DNA of 64,000 bases from an uncultured Methanoregula sp. (GTDB lineage: Archaea > Halobacteriota > Methanomicrobia > Methanomicrobiales > Methanospirillaceae): positions 2,537,419-2,601,418 of the forward strand of contig NZ_OY781872.1 in NCBI RefSeq assembly GCF_963677065.1, in the 5' to 3' direction. This document shows, in pieces, positions 17,094 to 26,643 of this stretch. The translations under genes were made by a program, and so were the position numbers. The notes beneath the pieces are model-generated. The model made no database searches and was not told the origin of the DNA. It saw only the letters and a list, made by a program, of their open reading frames with translations. How positions within the stretch are numbered: the stretch's first letter is position 1; the number at the start of each line of letters is the position of its first letter.

Positions 17094-18292
17094 TCTTCTG
17101 GGAGATTGCAAAACGCAATATCCGGATCCACATGCTCCGGTCAACCCTTGCCATGCTGGGGATCGTGATAGGCGTGGTTGCCATTGCCTCGATGGGAATC
17201 CTGGGCAACAGCATGGTTGCAAGCGTTTCTGAAAGCCTCAGTTCGGTTGGCGACAGCGTGATTGTAACTCCCTATGCCGGGAGCGGCGGCATGGGACCGG
17301 GTGGCGGGGGAGGCGGCGGGAGCAGTTCTGCAAGCCTGAAACTCACCGACCAGAATTTCCAGCAGATCAAACGGGTCTCGGCACCGAACACGGCCATTCC
17401 CGTGTACACGACTTCCGATCACATGAAGATCGGGGTCGGGAGCGACGATATCGTGGCATCCATCTATGCCCTGCCATCCGAAGATGTCCCGGACTTAATG
17501 AAACTCCAGGCCGGGGATTACAACAACGGGAATTCCGGCTGTCTTGTCGGGTCCACGTTTGCCAAGGATCACAACATCAAGGTCGGATCGCGGATCTCGA
17601 TCGGGACCGATGGCAGCAAGGGGACGCTCCGGGTCACCGGCATCATTGAGGAACGGGGCATGAGTTTCGATATCAGCACGGACAATGCTCTTGTTGTCAC
17701 TGACGAGTGGTTCGAGAATACGTACAACCGCAACAAGGACTACGATGAAGTGGTCGTGAAAGTGAAGGAAGGCGACACTGCGGACGTGAAGACGGCAATA
17801 GAGAAACAGCTCAACAAGCACAAGGACAACAAGGTTGTCAGCGTCACCGACAGCAAAGCCACGCTAAACAGCATTTATGCAACCTTTGGCACGATCACGA
17901 CATTCGTGACTGCAATCGGAGGCATCTCGATGATCGTTGCCGGTGTCTCGATCTTCAATATCATGATGATGTCCGTCAACGAGCGGATCAAGGAGATCGG
18001 TATCATGCGCAGCATCGGCACCCAGAAAAAAGAGGTCATGAGCATGTTCATCTACGAGGCGGCGATCATCGGCGTGATCGGCAGCATCATCGGGGGTATC
18101 TTAAGTATCCTGGCCGGGTACGTTGTCAGCGCCCTGATGCTGGGTACAACCAAGTATCTCGTCACGGCAGCCAATGGCCTTTCCGTTGTTGAAGGAGTAA
18201 GCTTTGGGATCCTGATCTGTCTTGCCTGCGGTATTTACCCGGCATGGCAGGCAGCGAACATGAACCCGATCGATGCATTAAGGCATGAATGA
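17090..18292 (+). CDS. MacB/FtsX-type ABC permease
   Basis: A 400-residue permease. The start at 17090 is preferred over an ATG at 17078 because it gives the ATGA overlap with the ATPase gene. It has an N-terminal membrane helix (STLAMLGIVIGVVAIASMGIL), an extracellular MacB_PCD-like domain including a glycine-serine stretch (near residue 65), and three C-terminal helices of the FtsX domain with the family motif KEIGIMRSIGTQKKEV. With the ATPase it forms a homodimeric exporter or mechanotransmitter. The surface protein at 15152 is its likely partner. Confidence 0.9.
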   Translation: MIFWEIAKRNIRIHMLRSTLAMLGIVIGVVAIASMGILGNSMVASVSESLSSVGDSVIVTPYAGSGGMGPGGGGGGGSSSASLKLTDQNFQQIKRVSAPNTAIPVYTTSDHMKIGVGSDDIVASIYALPSEDVPDLMKLQAGDYNNGNSGCLVGSTFAKDHNIKVGSRISIGTDGSKGTLRVTGIIEERGMSFDISTDNALVVTDEWFENTYNRNKDYDEVVVKVKEGDTADVKTAIEKQLNKHKDNKVVSVTDSKATLNSIYATFGTITTFVTAIGGISMIVAGVSIFNIMMMSVNERIKEIGIMRSIGTQKKEVMSMFIYEAAIIGVIGSIIGGILSILAGYVVSALMLGTTKYLVTAANGLSVVEGVSFGILICLACGIYPAWQAANMNPIDALRHE

Positions 18293-18357
18293 AAACCTGT
18301 CCCGGGTGAACGGGAATCTCTTCACCCGGCCAGAAATTAACGAAGTGAGTTCCTGGT

Positions 18358-18516
18358 ATGTGTCAGAAAGAGACTCTGTATATCATAACGCATGACGAGC
18401 TGGCCCGTATCAGGAAGATCCGTACACTTGTTGAGAACGACCGATCTGAGGAATGCCGGAGGTGCACGGATGCAATTTCCGAAATTATCAGGGGAGTTGA
18501 AAAACGCCGGCTCTGA
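18358..18516 (+). CDS. Small CxxC protein, hypothetical
   Basis: An open frame of 52 codons, 65 bases after the permease. The product begins MCQKETLYIITHDEL, is charged and predicted helical, and has one CxxC pair (EECRRC). No strong ribosome binding site is seen. It may be a small regulatory or metal-binding protein at the end of the exporter operon, but it may also be chance. Confidence 0.35.
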   Translation: MCQKETLYIITHDELARIRKIRTLVENDRSEECRRCTDAISEIIRGVEKRRL

Positions 18517-18867
18517 CCGGGCTTTGGATCTTTGAAGATCCCGGTCCGGTTATCCGGATCGATCAGAACGGTTTAAAAAAACACGACCGGATCCAGGAAC
18601 GTTAAACCCGGAAGTTCAACGGGAAATGACTGTAACGCTCATAAGGAAATTTCACTACCGGAAAAATGTTTGAGGAAAAAGGATGCATGCCAGAAGACAC
18701 GAGAAAACCCCAAGTATTTTTTGTCCTCAACAGTCTGTTACCCTATCTTAACCAGGACCAGCGTTACTACCACCCATCATGACCCGCGAACTGCCCTCTC
18801 AAGTATCCACCGGAGCCGGGGACGAAATTCCTGGAGGTTTGGGGAGGTCTCCCCGGGAGTATACGGC

Positions 18868-19130
18868 AGAGCGCATTCGGGAACCCTGAAACGGGGATCC
18901 AAAAAAGGCCTTCATTTCATTTTCCGATACGGTTGGTCGATCCGGTTTGAGAACCGCCTCCCAAACGTTGCCATACCTACCTGGTCATCTCCGAGGTAAA
19001 AAATGGAAAACCGGGGGAAACCTGGCTGCATTTTCGCGAAACCTGGTTGGTATTGTGCACCGGGATTCTGCCGGATTGGGGGGTCTCCGACGGAGAACGG
19101 ATGCGGCAGGAGTGTATCTCCCCAGTTGTC
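18868..19130 (+). repeat. Dispersed intergenic repeat, copy B
   Basis: Diverged copy of the element at 13830-14110, in the same orientation. It has the same block order, including GGGAACCCTGAAAC, CATTTCATTTTCC, CTCCGACGGAGAACGG and GCGGCAGGAGTG. CTCCGACGGAG is a small palindrome. Both copies follow an operon end, so they may be processed 3' regions or terminator-like units. Confidence 0.45.
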
Positions 19131-19689
19131 CCTCCGGAACAGGGGATGGGGGATGGGGGTGCGGTCTTCCGGGCATCGAATGAGTCAAAAGATCCCCCCA
19201 CCCAGTTTTTTTAGCCATTCTCCCCCCAAATCCAGAACTATGCCCCGGGCCCCGAACCTCTGCTGGAACCATTATACACTCTCCGGTTATTCTCAGCGCA
19301 AAACCGTTGGCCCGCCGAACCGGAACAATAGGACGATTTTCCGGAAAACTCCCCCGAAAAAGGGCCGAAACTCTCCGGTCACGATCCAACAGAAATGGAT
19401 AAACGGGGACTGATACGGACCCGGATTACCGGGTCCCCTGAAAAAGGGGGGTTCATCCCCTGCAACTCGTAAAAGCGAACTCACTAATTACCCCCACGCT
19501 GCGAGACTTCCGGAAGTCTGAATCCTCCTGGTGGCTCAATCATCTTGATTTTCGCAGGTTTTTTCGGAGGAGGAATTTTTTTAGCCGGATTTTTTTTGTC
19601 GGGAAAATCTTTCCGGAAATTTTTTTCAATTTTTTCCGACAAAAATATTTTGTAGAAATTTTTGTCCGATTTTTCCAGAACAATACGAG
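19131..19689. other. Intergenic, low-complexity A/T-rich stretches
   Basis: No credible gene. The stretch 19550-19680 is dense in T and A runs on both strands and probably stops transcription. Open frames here are compositionally biased (K/P/F runs) and look spurious. Confidence 0.5.
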
Positions 19690-19860
19690 GCCTTACGCGC
19701 AAAACGCCTCGCCCGGGTTTTGCGCTACGCATTTACCTGTACTCCGGCACGAAACCGGCCTTTGCCCAGCGAGGACCTGACGAGACGTCCGAGCGACTCC
19801 CTGCGAAGCAGGGAGGGGGTGAAATCGTAAGGATGAGTAATAGTTGAGTTGGAAAAACTG
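19690..19860 (+). other. Structured sequence, possible transposon-end or RNA relic
   Basis: Two strong hairpins lie close together: GCGCAAAAC (19697-19705) pairs with GTTTTGCGC (19717-19725), and CTCCCTGC (19797-19804) pairs with GCAGGGAG (19808-19815) across a GAA loop. Hairpins of the second kind are common at right ends of IS200/IS605-type elements, but no tnpA or tnpB is present. It could also be a small RNA or terminator. Confidence 0.25.
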
Positions 19861-19977
19861 GCACTCAATTTAATGTCTGGTTACCCTGATATGAAACGAC
19901 GATACAGATTAATAACACTAAAAATCTGATGAAGTCTTTTTATTGAGCTCCATCAATGACCGATAAATTATGACAGT

Positions 19978-20736
19978 TCAGATGAAAGCATCCAGGAACT
20001 TCTGCCCATATTCAGAGACATAGTAGTGATTCCGGGTCTTCCCTTTTTCAAGGATCCCATGGCGTTCAAGGATCGCCTTGTCCCCGAGCGTCAGGTTGAT
20101 GACCTCTCCCTTTATGTCGCCTTTGAGTTCGACCAGTAGCCTCTGCACGGTTGACTGGTCGACCGGGAATGTCGGAACCCGGATAATCTCATAATCAGAT
20201 CGGGGAGGAAAGAGTACATGATCGAACTGTTTCTTCTTTGCCTTGTAAATTGCCTGTTTCTCTTCCAGGGTTTCTGCTGCATGCATCTGGTCGATGTCGC
20301 CGCGAAGCCGTTCGAGTCCCTGGTTGAGGAGATTGAACTGCGGATTGCCGATATGGAAGACTCCATCGACATTCATCAGCTGGCCGATCATCGTGAGGGT
20401 GATGCACATATTCTTACGCCCACCGGCCACGTTCAGCAGAACCCGGTCGCAACCCTGTTTTACGCGAGCTTCCCGGATGAGTCGTATCGAGGTCTCCATA
20501 AAGGCAAAATTCTCGGTCGTTTTCGTTACATCCTCATACGGAAGAATCTCTGCATGAATCTTGATCTTTGGCGATCTCACGCTCAGAGCCACGTTAATCA
20601 GGTCAAGACCGGCCAGAACAACAGGATGCTTTGTTGCAATCATGATAAGATGAGTCACTTTAAAATCAGACGCATCCATTCCGGCAGTAACAATAGGCGG
20701 GCTCATTCCCAGGGGAACAATCATGGCGGTTTTCAT
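19978..20736 (-). CDS. CARF-domain winged-helix regulator, CRISPR-associated
   Basis: A 252-residue protein. Residues 1-150 look like a CARF (Rossmann-like) domain: it opens MKTAMIVPLGMSPP and has the ligand-loop motif LNVAGGRKNM near residue 104. The last 60 residues form a winged helix (LLVELKGDIKGEVINLTLG, then RNHYYVSEYGQKFLDAF). CARF domains bind cyclic oligoadenylate made by type III CRISPR complexes; with a DNA-binding domain attached, the likely role is control of cas or CRISPR transcription (Csa3-like logic). It is divergent from the cas operon, 461 bases away. It has no nuclease domain. A ring-nuclease side activity cannot be excluded. Confidence 0.7.
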   Translation of the reverse strand: MKTAMIVPLGMSPPIVTAGMDASDFKVTHLIMIATKHPVVLAGLDLINVALSVRSPKIKIHAEILPYEDVTKTTENFAFMETSIRLIREARVKQGCDRVLLNVAGGRKNMCITLTMIGQLMNVDGVFHIGNPQFNLLNQGLERLRGDIDQMHAAETLEEKQAIYKAKKKQFDHVLFPPRSDYEIIRVPTFPVDQSTVQRLLVELKGDIKGEVINLTLGDKAILERHGILEKGKTRNHYYVSEYGQKFLDAFI

Positions 20737-21197
20737 AAAAACATCTGTTGGGAATTATTATTTCTGGATAATTAAGCACTGTGAATTGATCTTTGCTCAG
20801 AAAAAAACTGAAACCTGGCAGGTATATTTTTATAGATCGCGTACCATAAAAGAAATTGTCAAGAGCATATGCTTTTGAACCCTGTTCTCAGTAATTAGCA
20901 GATTCCGATCTTCAATTGGTTCATTGTTCAATTCAGTCACTCTTAAAAAAACAGATGAATCAGACAAGAACAAACCTCAATCAGTTCATGTATTCCGTAC
21001 GGGAAATATTCTGTTTTATGAAGATCTGATTCCGCAGATAAACTGCCATTTTGATTTCCGATCACCAAGCTGAATCATTTCCTCTTGCATTACCCATTTT
21101 CACGTCAGATTATTCCGGGAGAAATAAATCGGTAGTCGTATAAATGATTCGGGATTATAAACCGCTTATTCATTAGTATTCTATAAAGGAGAACACT
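20737..21197. promoter_or_regulatory. Divergent promoter region of the cas operon
   Basis: A 461-base AT-rich gap with TATTTTTATAG near 20825 and GGATTATAAACCG at 21152-21164. The latter lies about 40 bases before the cas6 start and is the best TATA for that operon. AGGAG at 21187-21191 is the cas6 ribosome binding site. No gene is visible inside. Confidence 0.5.
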
Positions 21198-21992
21198 ATG
21201 AAATGTTCACTGATAACGATTGATATTTCCATGCCCCGCGATCTGGGATTAGAATTTCCCGGCTCGGTCTTCCGGGGGTGGCTGGGTAACACGCTCCGTT
21301 GTGATGCTACCACAAAATGTACGGAAGAATGTGACAGTTGTTCCAAGTGCCCGTATTACATGGTCTTCAAGGAGCAGACTGATGTAAAACCCTACTCTCT
21401 TCTCTCGGTTCCGTTCAATGGAGGAATCCGGAACTTCATGAAGATCTACGGGGACCGCAAGAAGTTTGCGCCGCGTATCATGACCCTGATCCATGAGCAC
21501 GTCAACAGCAGGCATTTCGGTTCCATGCCGTTCCGGATCGAGCACATGGAAGCGCGCATGATCGAGATGCCCGCAATGCAGACTGAAGATACAACCGAGG
21601 TCGTCTTTGTATCGCCGACCCACATCCGCGAAGACGATACGCAGGAACTCCTGCCCGAACTCTCCATGCTGCTCAAGTCCAGCGTCCGGTCCTACAACCG
21701 GATCACGAAGTACTATGACGAGAAGAATTACCCCTGCCGTATCCCGGACGACATGCTCGACATGGAAGCCGAGATCCTTGACTACGATATCCGGACCGTC
21801 AAGATTGTGCACGAGAACATGTTCGATAAAAAGATCGTTCTCGAAGGAATTGTCGGCTCTATCTCGTATGACACATCGGCAGTTCACCCGGATATCGGGA
21901 ATGTCCTCAAGATGGGAGAGTTCCTCCAGATTGGCAAGCACAGCACGTACGGGTTTGGGGGAATGGTTGTGAAACACGGGGGTGTGGCGTGA
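21198..21992 (+). CDS. cas6: CRISPR endoribonuclease Cas6
   Basis: A 264-residue Cas6. The glycine-rich C-terminal motif (LQIGKHSTYGFGGMVV) is diagnostic of the family, and the N-terminal half starts a ferredoxin-like fold (SLITIDISMP, FPGSVFRGWLGN). It cuts the CRISPR transcript inside each repeat, which would leave an 8-base 5' tag ending GAAAAC. A four-cysteine cluster near residues 38-50 (CTEECDSCSKC) suggests a zinc site, a feature of some archaeal Cas6 proteins. It heads the operon cas6-cmr1-6-CARF nuclease-cas1-cas2. RBS AGGAG lies six bases before the ATG. Confidence 0.88.
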   Translation: MKCSLITIDISMPRDLGLEFPGSVFRGWLGNTLRCDATTKCTEECDSCSKCPYYMVFKEQTDVKPYSLLSVPFNGGIRNFMKIYGDRKKFAPRIMTLIHEHVNSRHFGSMPFRIEHMEARMIEMPAMQTEDTTEVVFVSPTHIREDDTQELLPELSMLLKSSVRSYNRITKYYDEKNYPCRIPDDMLDMEAEILDYDIRTVKIVHENMFDKKIVLEGIVGSISYDTSAVHPDIGNVLKMGEFLQIGKHSTYGFGGMVVKHGGVA

Positions 21993-22068
21993 GCGTGAAA
22001 ATCAGGATTATAAACTGTTTTGTGACGGTAAAGCGGAGATTGAAAAAATTAGAATTGATTGAAGGAGT

Positions 22069-23487
22069 GTGAACATTATTCCCCGAAATATTGAAATATT
22101 TCCCAAAGGATTAGACACCCCGATTAAAGATCCGAATGTTATTGAAAATAATTATGAAATATATGTCATTACACCACTTTACGGGGGAGGAGTCGAAGCA
22201 GGAAACGTAGATACTGAAATGTTGATCCGACCCTCCAGTATTCGGGGAAACCTCCGTTTTTGGTGGCGGGCAACAATAGGAGCAAAATATCATTCTATTA
22301 CAGAACTTCGACAAAGGGAAGGTGAGATTTGGGGCTCAACCGACAATCCAAGTCCGGTTACCATTGAAGTGGAACAACCAGATAGAGAGATATTAGAACC
22401 CAGGTCGTCTGTAAAAAAGAATTATGGTTTTAACCCAAGGGACCCTCAATCGTATGTCCTTTTCCCTGCGAAAGAGAAGGAAGTTGATATCTGCAAAGAA
22501 GATTTTACTTTCGTCCTCAAAATCCGTTGGTTACAGCCCAATAAACTTCAATTAATCCGGGAAAAGGTAAATGCCGATTTGATTCACAATAAAAAAACGC
22601 CATTACCTGAGACAATTCAGGACATCGGTCCAGATGTTGAGGCGGCCTTAAAAGCATGGATAAATTTTGGGGGAATCGGAGCAAGGACCCGACGTGGATG
22701 CGGAGCATTGTTTTGTAAAAAATTAGCTTTTAATTCCCTGGAAAATCTGGGATGTGATTTCCCATTTACGATATTATGTTCAACAGAGCCTTTTGCTAAC
22801 ACGATTGTTGCATGGTCCAAATCAATCGGTACAATTCGAAATTTCCGACAACTTCGTAGTGGAGGGCCTCATACAAAAAATGTTGGATTTGGTGCAAATT
22901 GTCATCAAATTACCGTTCCCGCAGGGAGATCCAACTGGCCCGAACCCGATTCCATCCGGAAAATTACCGGATGTGCTTTGAAAAACCAGCAACCTAATCC
23001 CGATACAGATCATTCAATCCCGAAGACACCAACAGAGTTTTTCCCTCGTGCAGAATTTGGTCTCCCGATAATTTTCCATTTCGCAGATGGCCCGGGAAAA
23101 GGGCATTCTGCCATCCAAAATAAAGATCCCCCCTCTGTGACATTAATTCCAACAAAACGGGATAAAAAAACCGGAAAACAGATCGATGGAACACGAATGG
23201 CAAGTCCGGTAATCACACGTCCCATAGTACTCCAGAATGAGAGTATATTTTCCATTATCCTTGTTCTGCCACATCCGAATATTCCTGTCCTTCGATTGAC
23301 CGGGAACTATCATTCCACTCCAAAAGAGATTCTACCAGAACAGATAGCAAACAAAGCACTAACAGAATATCCAGATTCTCCGTTAGGACCTAAAGAAAAG
23401 CCCCGTTCCCAAAAGGGTTCCGCGCTCGAAGCATTCATCGCATATGCACAGGAAAAAGAGCAGGGATTCACCGAGGTGTCGAAATGA
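22069..23487 (+). CDS. cmr1: Type III-B RAMP protein Cmr1
   Basis: A 472-residue Cmr1 (Cas7-like) that caps the 3' end of the crRNA in the Cmr complex. N-terminal motifs VITPLYGGG and LIRPSSIRGNLRFWWRA are typical, as is the glycine-rich loop FGGIGARTRRGCGAL. The start is a GTG at 22069: an in-frame stop lies just upstream at 22060, and GGAG is only one base away. The gene is clearly AT-richer than cas6 and cmr2 on either side, which suggests replacement by transfer. It overlaps cmr2 by ATGA. Confidence 0.88.
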   Translation: MNIIPRNIEIFPKGLDTPIKDPNVIENNYEIYVITPLYGGGVEAGNVDTEMLIRPSSIRGNLRFWWRATIGAKYHSITELRQREGEIWGSTDNPSPVTIEVEQPDREILEPRSSVKKNYGFNPRDPQSYVLFPAKEKEVDICKEDFTFVLKIRWLQPNKLQLIREKVNADLIHNKKTPLPETIQDIGPDVEAALKAWINFGGIGARTRRGCGALFCKKLAFNSLENLGCDFPFTILCSTEPFANTIVAWSKSIGTIRNFRQLRSGGPHTKNVGFGANCHQITVPAGRSNWPEPDSIRKITGCALKNQQPNPDTDHSIPKTPTEFFPRAEFGLPIIFHFADGPGKGHSAIQNKDPPSVTLIPTKRDKKTGKQIDGTRMASPVITRPIVLQNESIFSIILVLPHPNIPVLRLTGNYHSTPKEILPEQIANKALTEYPDSPLGPKEKPRSQKGSALEAFIAYAQEKEQGFTEVSK

Positions 23488-25403
23488 CAGATCATCTCTA
23501 TGTCCTTGCCCTTGGTCCGGTACAGGATTTCATCGCGGCTGCACGGACAACCCGAGATCTCTGGTTTGGCTCTCATCTGCTGTCCGAGATCAGCAAAGCT
23601 GCTGCATGGAAGATTGCAGAAGATGGGGGTATGCTCATCTTCCCGGCCCTGGAAAAGGGAGATCCGGATCTGAATCCGGGTAAGGATTCCAATGCATTCA
23701 ATGTTGCCAACATCATTCTTGCCGAATTGCCTGAAGGGATGAATCCTGAGGATATTAACAAGGCTGCAAAGGATGCTGCGCAGAAACGTTGGATGTTCTT
23801 CGCAGAAGTTGCACGGGGAGCTGCCGGAACTGCTGTGGATGAAGCAATCTGGAAAGAGCAGATCAACGATGTCATCGAGTTTTACTCGGCATGGGTTCCG
23901 TTCACAGATATAAAACAATATCAATCAACTCGCACCCGTCTCATGCGGCTTCTCGCTGCAAGGAAATCAACTCGTAATTTCGAGCCTGCAAAATCCCATT
24001 GGGGGAATGAAAAATCCTCGCTTGACGGTGCCCGGGATAGTGTGTTGAAAAAAGAGTCAGACCTGCAAAGAGATCTCATCATCCGTATGCGTCTCAAAGA
24101 GAGTGAGGAACTTTGCGCAGTTGGGTTGACAAAGCGGCTGGGCAGCGGGAATGTATCATTCCCGTCCGTTGTCCGTGTCGCCGTTGACCCCTGGATCAGG
24201 GGAATCGTGGACTCGAAAAATGTTGAAGCCATTAAGATTCTGGAAAAGATCCGTGAGATCTGTGAGAGAAACACAACAATAGCCTCCAAATATTCGGGCA
24301 AACTCTACAAGGATTTCCCATATGACAGCCAGATCCTCTTCCCTGACCGGCTGAATGCGATGAAGAAAACATCTGAAAGAAAGCAGGGGAAAGGGAAATC
24401 CTGGATGAATTATCTGGATGAGGGCGATCGAAAAGATCTCGACAGCATTAAAGAACATCTCATTCGTCTACAAAGAAAAGGAACGAATGATAAGAACGAG
24501 ATCGGATTTGGGTTTGGCGAACCGAATCCCTATCTCGCGGTACTTGTGGCTGATGGTGACCAGATGGGAAAGGCAATTTCTGCCATAGATGACTCAGAAC
24601 GGCACCGTGAGTTTTCCACGCAGTTATCCAAATTCGCCAGAGAAGCAAAGAAGATCATCGAGGATCCCTCTGGGCTCTCGGGTGAAGATGGTACACCGAA
24701 GAGATCTGCACATGGTTGCGTAGTCTATACCGGTGGTGACGATGTACTTGCGTTCCTTCCGGCGGACACCTGCATTGCAACCGCACGGGCACTCCATGAA
24801 AAATTTGCTAAATTATTAAACGGCTTTCCCCTTGATCCTAAAAACGAAACGGGAAAAACTCCCTCGCTCTCTGTTGGGATCGCCATTGTTCATTCGCTCG
24901 AACCTCTTGAAGATATTCTTGCCTACGGACGCGATGCGGAAAAGGCTGCGAAAAAACCGGACCGGAACGGTCTTGCGGTTCACCTTCACACTCGGGGTGG
25001 AGGAGATCCGACAAAGATCCGCGAGCAGTGGTCACCCACCAGCACTTCCGGAAATTCCATGAGCATAGACCAGCGCCTGGAAAAATGGGTGAACCTGCAC
25101 ATTGCCGACGACTTCCCCGATGGAGCTGCATACGATCTCCAGCAGTTGGCTGAAGACTACAAAGCATGGAAACCACCGATTCCCCCGAATCTTCTTGAGA
25201 AAGATGTTACCCGGCTCCTTGCACGGAAACGAGCGGGGAGTGGGACCCGGGCAATCAACGAGGACGACCTGAAAAAACTCACTGCCGGTATTCATCAGCA
25301 TGAGGATCTGAAGCGTCGTGCGGAAGAACTGGTCCTGACACGAAGAATCGCGGAAGTTACCCGGCAGACGGGGTGCCGTAATTCACGGAAGGTGCAATCA
25401 TGA
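23484..25403 (+). CDS. cmr2: Type III-B signature protein Cmr2 (Cas10) without HD motif
   Basis: A 639-residue Cas10 subunit. It starts directly with the Cmr2 N-terminal motif GPVQDFIAAARTTRDLWFGS. The first palm-like domain carries VADGDQMGK (about 353-361), and the catalytic palm carries GGDD (VVYTGGDDVLAF at about 413). This palm makes cyclic oligoadenylate on target RNA binding. No HD nuclease motif (such as HDPP) is seen at either end and the protein is short for the family, so single-strand DNase activity is unlikely. It overlaps cmr1 and cmr3 by ATGA at both ends. Confidence 0.93.
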   Translation: MTDHLYVLALGPVQDFIAAARTTRDLWFGSHLLSEISKAAAWKIAEDGGMLIFPALEKGDPDLNPGKDSNAFNVANIILAELPEGMNPEDINKAAKDAAQKRWMFFAEVARGAAGTAVDEAIWKEQINDVIEFYSAWVPFTDIKQYQSTRTRLMRLLAARKSTRNFEPAKSHWGNEKSSLDGARDSVLKKESDLQRDLIIRMRLKESEELCAVGLTKRLGSGNVSFPSVVRVAVDPWIRGIVDSKNVEAIKILEKIREICERNTTIASKYSGKLYKDFPYDSQILFPDRLNAMKKTSERKQGKGKSWMNYLDEGDRKDLDSIKEHLIRLQRKGTNDKNEIGFGFGEPNPYLAVLVADGDQMGKAISAIDDSERHREFSTQLSKFAREAKKIIEDPSGLSGEDGTPKRSAHGCVVYTGGDDVLAFLPADTCIATARALHEKFAKLLNGFPLDPKNETGKTPSLSVGIAIVHSLEPLEDILAYGRDAEKAAKKPDRNGLAVHLHTRGGGDPTKIREQWSPTSTSGNSMSIDQRLEKWVNLHIADDFPDGAAYDLQQLAEDYKAWKPPIPPNLLEKDVTRLLARKRAGSGTRAINEDDLKKLTAGIHQHEDLKRRAEELVLTRRIAEVTRQTGCRNSRKVQS

Positions 25404-26623
25404 CAGAAAAATATCTTTCCATAACTCCCCATGACCCAATCATTGCCAGGGACAGCCGGCCGTTCGGTGCCGGACTCCGCATGAAATCGCTGGACTGGCC
25501 GTACCCCTCTGTCATTGCCGGGTCGGTAAGAACCGCTCTGGGTAAAATTAACGGGAACGGTTTTGAGAAAATTGTTGATGCACTCAAACAGGTGTCGGTA
25601 TACGGACCACTTATGAGTCTCGGGGGTACGTTATTCTTCCCGGCGCCCCGCGATCTTCTGGTTGATGGTTCCAATGAGAACGATCGGAAGACATATGCGA
25701 TACGACCGGTTGCATTGCAGCCGGGAGATGGATGCAATCTGCCAAACCCTGCTTTACAACCGGCTATGCTGCCATCAACAGTACTGTACGAGTTCAAACC
25801 TACAACCCCGTTACCGTTCTGGTCTTTAAATCAGATGGTCTCATGGCTGGAAAACCCGGGTGATAAACAGTTCAATGCGCCGGTGATTTCAAAAAATGAT
25901 AACGATGGCACGCCAAACGGTCTCGCGTTTCCCCAGAAAGAGTCACGGTTTCATGTAAAGATGGCCGAAAGCAGTGGTTCTGCCGAGGATGGGATGCTGT
26001 TCGAGACGGTTGGTCTAGATTTCTCCGCGAGCGGGTCGACTAATAGTTGCAGTATCGCTACCCGGGTTGAATCAGCGAATGAATTTGCAAAACTAATTCC
26101 AGATCTTGCCGGATGCAATACTATTGGTGGGGAGCGGCGGGTTTCCACGTGGGAGATCAAAGATGTACCGCCAAAAGGATGGAACTGCCCCGTAGAGATC
26201 ATGAATGCACTGGCTGGCAAAAAGAATCTACGGATGGTTCTTGCAACCCCGGCTTATTTTGAACGTGGCTGGCTACCCGGCTGGATCGATCAAACCACTC
26301 TTATCGGCCACCCGCCAGGTGCCCCGGAAAATTGTACCCTGAAACTGAGGTCAGCCTGTGTTGAGCGCTGGAAGCCAATCTCCGGCTGGAGCCTGGAGAA
26401 AAACGGGAAACATAAGCCCGGTCCAAAACCCCTGCGGCGGCTGGTTCCTGCCGGTTCCGTCTATTTCTTTGAATGCATAGAGGGAAATGCCCAGGAACTT
26501 GCAATGGATCTTTGGCTGAAACCCGTATCCGATGAATCGGAAGATAACCGGGAAAAGAGTGACGGATTCGGGCTGGCACTCTGGGGTGTGTGGGATTACG
26601 AGATGAATAACAAAGTCTGCTGA
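25400..26623 (+). CDS. cmr3: Type III-B RAMP protein Cmr3 (Cas5-like)
   Basis: A 407-residue Cmr3, which binds the 5' tag of the crRNA and joins it to Cmr2. The N-terminus (ITPHDPIIARDSRPFGAG) and SVIAGSVRTALGK are family hallmarks. The C-terminal part has the GFGLALWGVWDY glycine loop. ATGA overlap with cmr2. Confidence 0.9.
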   Translation: MTEKYLSITPHDPIIARDSRPFGAGLRMKSLDWPYPSVIAGSVRTALGKINGNGFEKIVDALKQVSVYGPLMSLGGTLFFPAPRDLLVDGSNENDRKTYAIRPVALQPGDGCNLPNPALQPAMLPSTVLYEFKPTTPLPFWSLNQMVSWLENPGDKQFNAPVISKNDNDGTPNGLAFPQKESRFHVKMAESSGSAEDGMLFETVGLDFSASGSTNSCSIATRVESANEFAKLIPDLAGCNTIGGERRVSTWEIKDVPPKGWNCPVEIMNALAGKKNLRMVLATPAYFERGWLPGWIDQTTLIGHPPGAPENCTLKLRSACVERWKPISGWSLEKNGKHKPGPKPLRRLVPAGSVYFFECIEGNAQELAMDLWLKPVSDESEDNREKSDGFGLALWGVWDYEMNNKVC

Positions 26624-26643
26624 TAAAAACGGAGAGATAGATT

